From Nitrospira_E sp052156535 (GTDB lineage: Bacteria > Nitrospirota > Nitrospiria > Nitrospirales > UBA8639), in NCBI RefSeq assembly GCF_052156535.1, contig NZ_JBQKUP010000035.1, forward strand, positions 62,001-126,000: 64,000 nt of DNA. The letters run 5' to 3'. The notes under the pieces were generated by a model. That model was not told where the DNA came from and did no database searches. It was given only the letters and a program-made list of their open reading frames with translations. Positions 17,513 through 23,854 of the stretch are shown piece by piece; position 1 is the first letter of the stretch, and every line of letters begins with the position of its first letter. The position numbers and the translations under genes were made by a program.

Positions 17513-17746
17513 ATGGCCACGATGAATTTCAGCGTTCCGGAAGATGTCAAAAAACAATTTGATAAGGTCTTTGCCGGGAAGAACAAAAGTGCTGTGCTGA
17601 CCCAACTGATGCAGCAGGCGATCGAAGAACAGCAGCGACTTGGGCGCCGCAAACGAGCCATTGATCAACTACTCGCATTGCGTGAACACGCGCCTCGGGT
17701 GACGGACAAGGATATTCGCCGTGCACGAACCCAGGGACGTCCATGA
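17513..17746 (+). CDS. vapB: VapB-like antitoxin
   Basis: Short DNA-binding antitoxin of about 77 residues, the first gene of a TA pair. The N-terminus MNFSVPEDVKKQFDKVF resembles a ribbon-helix-helix fold (beta strand then helix, with NKSAVLTQLMQQAIEEQ as the second helix). The C-terminal half is basic and would wrap around the toxin. The ATG at 17513 has GGAGAG five bases upstream; the MNF start at 17522 is the alternative. It overlaps the PIN toxin by four bases (ATGA), the usual coupling in VapBC operons. Family assignment rests mostly on context. Confidence 0.75.
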   Translation: MATMNFSVPEDVKKQFDKVFAGKNKSAVLTQLMQQAIEEQQRLGRRKRAIDQLLALREHAPRVTDKDIRRARTQGRP

Positions 17747-18174
17747 CCACCTGGGTGGTCGACGCCAGCGTGGCCGTGAAATGGGCTCTCCCCGGCCAAG
17801 ACGGTGAAACCCATCAAGAACAAGCCCTCGCGCTGTTGACGGATATTCAGCAGGGCAAGGGTCAAGTCCTTCAACCTCCACATTGGTTGGCGGAAGTGGG
17901 AGCCGTGTTGACTCGATTGGCGCCTCAGCAATCCATCAGCATGCTTCAGACTTTTCTGGCGATGGAGTTGCCTATCACCACGGAATGGAACGTATATGAG
18001 CAGGCCTGTCATCTGGCCGTGGAACTCAACCATCATTTGTTTGATACCCTCTACCATGCGGTAGCCTTGCATGTTCCTGATACCCTTTTCATCACCGCCG
18101 ACACCCAGTATTTTCGAAAAGCAGCCAAGCTGGGGCACATCATCGAGTTAAAAAACTTTCCCCAAACAGGGTGA
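17743..18174 (+). CDS. vapC: VapC-like PIN-domain toxin
   Basis: PIN-domain ribonuclease of 143 residues, toxin of the pair with the preceding gene. The acidic metal-binding residues of PIN nucleases are in place: Asp7 in VVDASVAVKW, Glu51 in HWLAEVGAVL, Asp101 in LFDTLYHAVAL and Asp120 in FITADTQYFRKA. The ending HIIELKNF is typical. Starts within the antitoxin stop (ATGA). VapC toxins cleave specific tRNA or rRNA sites when VapB is degraded; the target here is unknown. The complete catalytic set suggests an active toxin. Confidence 0.88.
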   Translation: MTTWVVDASVAVKWALPGQDGETHQEQALALLTDIQQGKGQVLQPPHWLAEVGAVLTRLAPQQSISMLQTFLAMELPITTEWNVYEQACHLAVELNHHLFDTLYHAVALHVPDTLFITADTQYFRKAAKLGHIIELKNFPQTG

Positions 18175-18238
18175 TCCGAAAGGCCAATGCGGGATGGAGA
18201 AGTGCGGGGAACAGCATGGGGTCACGTCACGCCATACA

Positions 18239-18274
18239 GGTGCGCACTGGGCAATTTTTTTCTAAATGCGCACC
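18239..18274. repeat. Inverted repeat next to the downstream direct repeat
   Basis: GGTGCGCA (18239-18246) and TGCGCACC (18267-18274) are perfect 8-base inverted arms with a 20-base loop containing a run of seven T. The right arm directly abuts the second copy of the 25-base direct repeat. No transcript end can be assigned with confidence because the T-run is inside the loop. Confidence 0.5.
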
Positions 18275-18299
18275 GCGAAGGATCTCGCTCAGCTCACCC
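18275..18299. repeat. Direct repeat, copy downstream of VapBC
   Basis: Second copy of the 25-base sequence at 17336-17360, two mismatches, same orientation. Together the copies bracket about 915 bases holding the VapBC operon and its operator. Confidence 0.65.
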
Positions 18300-18454
18300 G
18301 ATCGATCCTTGACAAAGTTTGTGCATTGCTCAAGAATCTTCTTCATCTTGGCCGACCTCTTTGTGTGGACGGGAATTCCACGGTAACATTGAAATGGCAA
18401 CGATCAGGTCGGTATTTCCAGAAAATACGATGGGGTGTTACACGGACAGAAATT

Positions 18455-18483
18455 GGCAGATCCACCTCTTATGCGGATCTGCC
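18455..18483. repeat. Stem-loop just before the cassette boundary
   Basis: GGCAGATCC and GGATCTGCC are perfect 9-base arms around an 11-base loop. It ends nine bases before the GTTAGCT boundary of the gene cassette. It could be the inner stem of a degenerate attC or attI-like recombination site, or a terminator-like hairpin; the R'' element expected of a full attC is not clear. Confidence 0.5.
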
Positions 18484-18492
18484 TAAACATTG

Positions 18493-19395
18493 TTAGCTGG
18501 ATCGGAGGCGGCGGGTGAGACGCTCGTGCGCATACTGCGATGGTGACGGGCCGCTCACAAGGGAGCATGTGTGGCCAAGCGGCTTCTTGGACCGGACCGG
18601 CAGAAGGGGCGCACACCTCTCGACACGCAACGGAACTGTCCATGGCGCGGACTACGTAGTAAAGGACGTGTGTGAGCAGTGCAACAACGTCCAGCTATCC
18701 GGGTTAGATGATTACTTCTGTCGCCTCTACGACTCACAGATGCAGATGGCACGCGGCTTCGATGAGCGCCATACACTTGTGTATGATTACGAGCTCCTGT
18801 CACGAGTGCTCCTCAAGATCGCCTTCAATTCGGCGAGGCTAGCGGGCAGCGACATCACGCCATTTGCGCCCCTGCGTCGCTACATCCTCAGAGGAGGTGG
18901 TAGGCCAAAAGGATTCTTTCTGGCGGTCGAGCTCGTATCACCTGCTGTTCCAAGCGACTGGGCGAGGAACTCAAACCTGCGAGAACTACGACCGCAGGGA
19001 CTGTATGGCTCTAAGCTTGGTGCGCTCATGACTCCCAACGGGAGCGCGGCAGTGCTTCGCACTGTCAATGTCAACTCCTTCTTCTTCCACATGCTCCTCA
19101 GGCGAGCTGCGTCGTCGCAGTCTGCCTTCAAACCAGCTTGCCGCGAGCTACCGGAGTATGTTGAGGGTGTGGTCCCTCTCCCGGCTGGCGAGGCATCGGT
19201 AGAGTTGCGTACATCACCTCAGAATGCGATCAGTTCTATTCAGTTTCAACTTGAGCAACACAGGGACCAATACCTTGAGTTCTTCGACAAATATGGCAAC
19301 AAGACCAGCTAACAAGCCCTTGCAGCCGATGGGCCGCGCCGGCGCACAACTCCTGACGAGCTCCGATCGGGCGCGGCCCGCGGCTGAAGGCCAGG
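18493..19395 (+). mobile_element. Integron-type gene cassette without a nearby integrase
   Basis: The unit runs from the TTAGCT of a GTTAGCT core site (18492-18498) to the G of a GTTAGGC core site (19395-19401). The R'' element of its 3' recombination site reads AGCTAAC (19307-19313), the exact reverse complement of GTTAGCT at the 5' boundary. This is the relation expected when a circular cassette inserts by cutting between G and TT. One gene fills it, starting 22 bases inside the 5' edge, on a strong ribosome site and with its stop inside R''. No intI gene is in the window, so this is a solitary cassette (CALIN-like). Confidence 0.8.
18515..19312 (+). CDS. HNH-like zinc-binding protein carried on the cassette
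   Basis: Cassette gene of 265 residues with a GTG start six bases after a GGAGG site. The N-terminal 60 residues hold a zinc-HNH-like module: CAYC (Cys5, Cys8), REHVWP (Glu17-His18) and CEQCNN (Cys53, Cys56, Asn57), the layout of treble-clef HNH nucleases. The remaining 200 residues have no recognised domain; they are mixed alpha/beta and contain a lysine-poor, arginine-rich composition. Codon use is GC-rich compared with neighbours, consistent with transfer. It could be a nuclease in defence or DNA processing, but catalysis is not shown and a purely structural zinc finger is possible. Confidence 0.75.
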   Translation: MRRSCAYCDGDGPLTREHVWPSGFLDRTGRRGAHLSTRNGTVHGADYVVKDVCEQCNNVQLSGLDDYFCRLYDSQMQMARGFDERHTLVYDYELLSRVLLKIAFNSARLAGSDITPFAPLRRYILRGGGRPKGFFLAVELVSPAVPSDWARNSNLRELRPQGLYGSKLGALMTPNGSAAVLRTVNVNSFFFHMLLRRAASSQSAFKPACRELPEYVEGVVPLPAGEASVELRTSPQNAISSIQFQLEQHRDQYLEFFDKYGNKTS

Positions 19396-19401
19396 TTAGG
19401 C
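19307..19401 (+). other. attC recombination site
   Basis: A 95-base imperfect palindrome beginning at R'' (AGCTAAC) and ending at R' (GTTAGGC). The inner arms CAGCCGATGGGCCGCGCC and GGCGCGGCCCGCGGCTG pair along their whole length except for one or two bulged bases, which is how attC strands are marked for IntI. The loop is about 29 bases. The stop codon of the cassette gene overlaps R''. Size and layout fit chromosomal attC sites. Confidence 0.82.
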
Positions 19402-19427
19402 GTCACAGAATGCAGCCTGGGCGCGGG

Positions 19428-19680
19428 GACAGGTCTTGCATCATGTATCTTTAAAGTCGAGACCATCGGAGCTGATCCAGCCGGGTCGGCTTCCATGTCT
19501 GCTTCCCAGGGGAAGGATGACTGATATCCAAAAAGGAACCGGCGCCTTCTTGATATCTTTTGGTGCCAGGGTTCGTCCCGGCAGCACAAAACATGACATC
19601 CATACCATCTCTCAACGACTCCAAGACTCAGCCGCTCCTTCCTTTACTAGGCTCCCGTGGCCTTGAGGCGAGGCCAGGGG
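19428..19680. repeat. 250-base repeat, copy 1
   Basis: This stretch and 20862-21112 share an interrupted but clear similarity along their whole length. Landmarks in the same order are AAGTCGAGACCATC, AAAAAGGAACCGG, TTGATATCTTTT (or a one-base variant), CCCGGCAGCACAAAACATGA and GGCTCCCGTGGCCTTG. No gene is supported in either copy. It begins 27 bases after the attC site. Confidence 0.75.
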
Positions 19681-19781
19681 ATGCAAATGGTGCTCTGATC
19701 TTCTGAGGCGAATCGCGGAAACATCAAAGCTTCGATAGATACCACGGCTAGAAAACCCGACTTACACACCTTCCCAAGTTC

Positions 19782-19976
19782 TGACGCCTTCCGCCCGGCC
19801 CGGGGTCGGACGCTCAGATCATCCGGCGGGCCTTGTCTGAGCTCCGCGAGTTGGCCCGCCCTCTTAAGACTCGCGTCCGTCCCATCTAATGTGGCCGGAC
19901 GAGGCGTCACTGGTTTTGGCCACTTTTGCCGGAACAAAAGTGGCTCGTTCGCCGGGGCGAAACCCGGCAATACCAA
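19782..19976. repeat. Structured dispersed repeat, copy A
   Basis: Copy A of a roughly 195-base element also seen at 26085-26283 and, less completely, 21140-21315. Its 3' part holds two stem-loops: CCACTTTTG/CAAAAGTGG around the loop CCGGAA (19920-19943), and GCCGGG/CCCGGC around GCGAAA (19951-19968), ending in CAATACC. A minus-strand frame reading LLFRQKWPKP crosses it in all copies and is taken as a by-product of the repeat. Confidence 0.75.
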
Positions 19977-19977
19977 T

Positions 19978-20082
19978 AACCACTTGGACACTAACGTTGG
20001 TTCAACACCTGCCACATATTCCAACAGTTGTAGAAGGTGATACCCAAGATGGATTCCCCAAAACACCGGTCGGGAATAACAG
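19978..20082. repeat. 105-base repeat, copy 1
   Basis: Shares AACCACTTGGACACTA, GTTGG, TCAACAC, TTCCAACAG and AAGATGGATTCCC in the same order with 22231-22335. The right end has the form GATTCCC...CGGGAAT, a short hairpin often found in intergenic repeats. It directly follows structured repeat copy A. Confidence 0.7.
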
Positions 20083-20261
20083 AGCAGGCACTACGTTTGT
20101 GAAATGGCTTTTTGAGCCACGCTGAGGCGGGGAAGACGGGCACTCAGTTCAAACAGACTATTCGGCAATGAGTATATTGCCATGGAAATTGGAGTCACCC
20201 ATTCGCAGGCATCCGTCTCACCCTTCTTGTCAGGGTAGTCGAAGTGGAGTATTCTTGCACT

Positions 20262-20501
20262 ATGCCCAGTGAACAACTGTTAACCCGCATCACGATTGAT
20301 CCTCAGATTTGTCACGGGAAACCCTGTATCCGTGGGCTCCGGTATCCGGTCGATTGGTTATTGGAACTCATGAGCAGCGGCATGTCGAATAAACAAATCT
20401 TAGGCGACTATTCGGACTTGGAAGAGGCTGATCTTCAAGCCGCCTGTGCGTTCGGGGCACGGCTAGCGCGTGTTCAACGAATTGAGCCGGTGGTGGGGTG
20501 A
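20262..20501 (+). CDS. DUF433 antitoxin-like protein
   Basis: Small protein of 79 residues from the ATG at 20262; an in-frame GTG at 20244 would add six residues. It has the DUF433 signature ITIDPQICHGKPCIRGLRYPV near the N-terminus, followed by a helix-turn-helix-like part LLELMSSGMSNKQILGDYSDLEEADLQAA. DUF433 proteins are typically encoded immediately before PIN-like DUF5615 proteins, as here, with a four-base GTGA overlap. The role as antitoxin and autoregulator is by family context. Confidence 0.85.
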   Translation: MPSEQLLTRITIDPQICHGKPCIRGLRYPVDWLLELMSSGMSNKQILGDYSDLEEADLQAACAFGARLARVQRIEPVVG

Positions 20502-20851
20502 AATTCCTTGTCGATGCGCAACTACCCCAACACCTCGCTAAAGAATTGACGCGGGCTGGTTACGACACACTCCATACCCTAGACCTTCCACACGGGAACC
20601 ATACGCGGGACGAAGAGTTGGCCGCCCTAGCCACTCGCGAGGATCGCATCCTGATTACCAAGGATAGTGACTTCGTCACCACCTTTCATCTCCAACACAG
20701 TCCACCCAAGCTCTTACTGGTTTCCACCGGCAATATTGATAATGCAGCCCTCCTGCAACTGTTCCTCACAAATCTTGTTCACCTGGAACGCGCGCTCATC
20801 GAAAATGATTTCGTGGAACTAGGCCGAACGGCACTCACTATCCACGGATAA
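20498..20851 (+). CDS. DUF5615 PIN-like toxin
   Basis: PIN-like protein of 117 residues, presumed toxic ribonuclease partner of the DUF433 protein. It begins MKFLVDAQLPQHLAKEL, where the Asp of VDAQLP is the first acidic site, and continues with HTLDLPHGNHTRDEEL and the core ITKDSDFVTTFHL (two Asp), both family hallmarks. GTG start overlapping the antitoxin stop. A repeat (20862 onward) begins 10 bases after its stop, so the TA pair fills the interval between repeats. The RNA target is unknown. Confidence 0.85.
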   Translation: MKFLVDAQLPQHLAKELTRAGYDTLHTLDLPHGNHTRDEELAALATREDRILITKDSDFVTTFHLQHSPPKLLLVSTGNIDNAALLQLFLTNLVHLERALIENDFVELGRTALTIHG

Positions 20852-20861
20852 AGGGGGCAGG

Positions 20862-21112
20862 ATCAGGTCTTCCAAACATTTATATTTTAAGTCGAGACCA
20901 TCTGAGCTGGTCCAGCCGTGGCAACTCCAATATCTGCTTCCCTGCGGAAGAATGACTTATCTCCAAAAAAGGAACCGGTGCCTTCCTGATATCTTTTTGT
21001 GCCGATGTTTGTCCCGGCAGCACAAAACATGACATCGATACCATCTTTCAATAACTTCCATGACTCAGTCGCTCCTTCCTTCACGAGGCTCCCGTGGCCT
21101 TGTGGCGAGGCC
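20862..21112. repeat. 250-base repeat, copy 2
   Basis: Second copy of the sequence at 19428-19680, same orientation, with many substitutions and short indels. With copy 1 it forms a direct repeat flanking the structured element, the 105-base repeat and the DUF433/DUF5615 pair. Confidence 0.75.
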
Positions 21113-21139
21113 AAGTCGTGCAGCCGATTTCGGAGGAAG

Positions 21140-21315
21140 ACGCGCATTGTTTGAGCCCTTCGACCTGGCTCAGGGTAGACTCCGCGAGTTTGCGCGCCGC
21201 CGAAGTCGGCAAAGGACGCAGGGCACCCGAAGGGCCCCGCCACGGCCACCATGGTTTTGGGTCCTTTTGCCGAAACAAAAGGACCTCGCCTGCCGGGGCG
21301 AAACCCGGCAATACC
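21140..21315. repeat. Structured dispersed repeat, copy B
   Basis: Third member of the structured family; the 5' half is diverged, the 3' half well conserved. Stem-loop 1 is GTCCTTTTG/CAAAAGGAC around CCGAAA (21261-21284), and stem-loop 2 is GCCGGG/CCCGGC around GCGAAA (21292-21309), ending in CAATACC. The outer bases of stem 1 differ from copy A yet still pair. Confidence 0.75.
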
Positions 21316-21526
21316 AAGCATCATGTAGACACAATAGTTTGGAATACTAGGGCACAGCCTTCCATCCATCACCAGGCATTGACTGAAAAACAGAAGATGG
21401 ATTCCCAATAAAAAATGTTGGGAATGACGGAGGGAAAAAAAGAGGGATTCGTCGGGTTATGCCGCTTTGAGGAGTCGTTTTGTTTTTGGAAGGAACCGTC
21501 TGAACTTGAGGCTTTCGATGATGAAG

Positions 21527-21739
21527 CTAGAGATCCTCAGGATGCAGCCCGGTGGCTTTGGCAATTCGAGCCAACATTTTTGGTCCTAGTGTTTCGCCAT
21601 CATGAAACGCAAACACGACGTTTGGCCATCCTTCCCGTGTGAGTATTTTATGCGACCCGGTTTGACGTTTGATGCGCCACCCGAGCTTGAGAAGTGCCGC
21701 CAGCACCCGTTTTCCTGACGTCGATGCCCATTGACTCAT
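21527..21739 (-). CDS. hicA: HicA-like mRNA interferase toxin
   Basis: Small dsRBD-fold toxin of 70 residues. The family motifs are SGKRVLAALLKLGW near the N-terminus, the catalytic histidine in RQTGSHKIL, and ELGP-like ETLGPKMLARIAKATGL at the C-terminus. It starts inside the HicB stop (ATGA overlap). HicA cleaves mRNA independently of the ribosome in characterised systems. The gene order antitoxin first, toxin second is one of the two known HicAB orders. Confidence 0.87.
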   Translation of the reverse strand: MSQWASTSGKRVLAALLKLGWRIKRQTGSHKILTREGWPNVVFAFHDGETLGPKMLARIAKATGLHPEDL

Positions 21740-21957
21740 GCGCCAACAAAAGAGACGTTCATCAATTCGTCCGGCACTACCTCGCCGTGATCTAATCGGT
21801 CAGCTAACACACGCAAAGCCAAGGCCTGTACGGATACCAATGCGTTTTCCCTGGTTGTTCCGTAGGCGATCACCCCCGGCAGGGCGGCAATCTCACCAAT
21901 CCATCGCCCGTCATCTTCCTGCTCAAGTTCAATTTTGAAGGATTCTACATTCGACAT
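21736..21957 (-). CDS. hicB: HicB-like antitoxin (short form)
   Basis: Antitoxin of 73 residues with the partial RNase H-like fold of HicB: the core EDDGRWIGEIAALPGVIAYGTTRENAL matches the family pattern EEDGGYVAxxPxLPGxxxxGxTxEEA. It has no C-terminal HTH or RHH DNA-binding domain, unlike E. coli HicB, so autoregulation may be lost or depend on another factor. Start at 21957 with AAGGAGGAG nine bases upstream. Overlaps hicA. Confidence 0.87.
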   Translation of the reverse strand: MSNVESFKIELEQEDDGRWIGEIAALPGVIAYGTTRENALVSVQALALRVLADRLDHGEVVPDELMNVSFVGA

Positions 21958-22230
21958 GGGGTTCTCCTCCTTATGGCATCACTTCGGATTTTATCACACT
22001 GCCCTTCTTCAGGTAATGGGGAACTTACCTCGGGAGGAGGAAATTTAAAAATGGCCTGGACTGTATGAAGTGGCCTTTTCCCATGCTTACGATTCACACG
22101 AGGAGGTCCAAAAATGCTGACAGGGAAAGACCCTGGTTGCCTCTTGTAAGCTAAGAGATACCGCAACCTTAGGGCTGCTTTAGTGCCCAGAGATTTAGCT
22201 TGCCTGCCGAGACGTCCTCCGTATTACCGC

Positions 22231-22335
22231 AACCACTTGGACACTACAGTTGGCTCAACACATACCCCATGTTCCAACAGATATTGAAGGGAACAAACCA
22301 AGATGGATTCCCGATAACAACTGTCGGGATGACAG
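22231..22335. repeat. 105-base repeat, copy 2
   Basis: Partner of 19978-20082 in the same orientation. It lies 270 bases beyond HicB and ends in a GATTCCCG...CGGGATGAC hairpin motif. The sequence just before it (CGTATTACCGC) may be the worn end of another structured element. Confidence 0.7.
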
Positions 22336-22402
22336 GAAGTGACGGGGGAGGAATGAGCGGAGAAGCCAGGATATCACGCAATACACCCGCGCTACACACC
22401 CT

Positions 22403-23317
22403 TTAGGTATGTGCAGCGGGGCACAAATGCTGCTCAAAGAACTGTCTTACCCGCAACTCATACCGAGGGCCCTCAAGTCCATGGGCAAAACCATGGTCAG
22501 CCCCCCGGACAATCCAGAGCGTTGTCATTTCGGGATCGGCATTAGCATAAATTTCCTGCGAATGTTCAAGAGGAATCTGGGAATCGGCATCCCCATGGAT
22601 GATCAGCAAAGGGGTGTTGAGATCCCGCACGACTTCGGCCGGGGCCGCATCACTGACTCGTAGATCCAGGAAGAGCCGGGCATAGAATTTTGTCTGTGCG
22701 ACAAGCGGCCATTTCGTGAATCCCGGAAAGAAGAAAAACTGCCGGGCAATGAGTCCTTCCAGGGTGGCATAGGGACTATCGGCCACAATGGCTTTAACAT
22801 CGGGATGCCGGGCCGTGATGAAGGCTGACGCGCTCATGGAAAACCCCAGCGCCCCGATTTGTTCCGGATTCACATCGCTCCGACTTTTGACATACTCCAC
22901 GGCGGCATGGACATCACGGGCTTCTAATAGACCGGCCGTGGTGTAGGCACCATCACTCTCGCCGAAATACCGGAAGTCAAACAGGAGAAGATGAAAGCGG
23001 GGATGCAGGAAGAGCGCATGCCGAAGGATATTGGCTTTATCAAAAGGATAGCCATGGCCCACCAGGACAGTCCCGCACGTATTCCATGCCATCTCTCCTT
23101 GGCGCAATGATTCCCCTGCTGCAGAAGCTGCGGGAATAAACCACCCTCTCAGGGTTAACCCATCAGAGGTGGGGAATGAAACTGACTCGTAGTCCAACCC
23201 GTAGCGCTTAGGGTCATCATCCGTTTGAAATCTCGGCGGATGCACGCCCAGCAGAAAATTGAAGAATGGCAGGAGAACTATAAGCCCAAGAATCCAATAC
23301 AGCAATTTCCAGCTCAC
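22403..23317 (-). CDS. Membrane-anchored alpha/beta hydrolase
   Basis: Serine hydrolase of 304 residues with an N-terminal transmembrane segment (LLYWILGLIVLLPFFNFLLG) and the catalytic domain probably on the periplasmic side. The nucleophile elbow is GFSMSAS, the acid is Asp in IIHGDADSQIP and the base is His in GADHGFAHGL. The HG of VLVGHGYPFDKAN forms the oxyanion region. Closest to the BAAT/YqkD-like uncharacterised hydrolases that process small esters or peptides; the substrate is unknown. It stands alone between the repeat region and a 540-base gap. Confidence 0.83.
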   Translation of the reverse strand: MSWKLLYWILGLIVLLPFFNFLLGVHPPRFQTDDDPKRYGLDYESVSFPTSDGLTLRGWFIPAASAAGESLRQGEMAWNTCGTVLVGHGYPFDKANILRHALFLHPRFHLLLFDFRYFGESDGAYTTAGLLEARDVHAAVEYVKSRSDVNPEQIGALGFSMSASAFITARHPDVKAIVADSPYATLEGLIARQFFFFPGFTKWPLVAQTKFYARLFLDLRVSDAAPAEVVRDLNTPLLIIHGDADSQIPLEHSQEIYANADPEMTTLWIVRGADHGFAHGLEGPRYELRVRQFFEQHLCPAAHT

Positions 23318-23854
23318 GGGACTCTCCCCAATGCGAAGGTAAGTCCTTCACAAGGATCATGAAAGAAGCGACTTGAAATATCTTGTTGTTGCCGGAGAGA
23401 ATTTTTGAGCCAGATCGCCGCAATCGACTTATCATGACCTTCAAAAAACATACAAGGGCAGATAATTCCGCCACCAGAGGAACCGCCTTATGAAACAATC
23501 TTAGACCAGACTACTGAGAAAACAAAAAATACCACTCTCGATTCCTTTTCCCCAAAGGCTTCTATAAGGCCGACCTCTGTAGAAATTTGCCCCACAAATT
23601 TTCTGGGTGCGCCTCCTGGGCACTCCTCAATTCACGAATTCCCACCCTAGAGAAATTTTTATTGAATGAATCTCATTGCGAAAAAAAGGTAGCGGGTCAT
23701 GGAATTGATTGCCTGACACTGGAAGGCAACCACTTGGCACCATTATTGCGGAATCAATTTCACAGAACCGCTTGGAGAATTTTTTTCAATCTTTTTTTCA
23801 ATACCATGTGATTATTGGCATCATTTTAAAAAACCACATCCTCAGGAGTCACGC
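23318..23854. other. Intergenic region upstream of the PCMT-esterase fusion
   Basis: No supported gene. It contains the divergent start regions of the hydrolase (minus) and the fusion gene (plus). It is AT-rich near 23780-23840 with two T-runs, where a promoter for the plus-strand gene is likely, but no box pair is clear enough to call. Confidence 0.4.

Noticed and set aside
21081..21317. Minus-strand frames reading LLFRQK in the structured repeats as genes
   Set aside because: They occur in every copy in line with the repeat structure, with differing starts and no ribosome site, so they are by-products.
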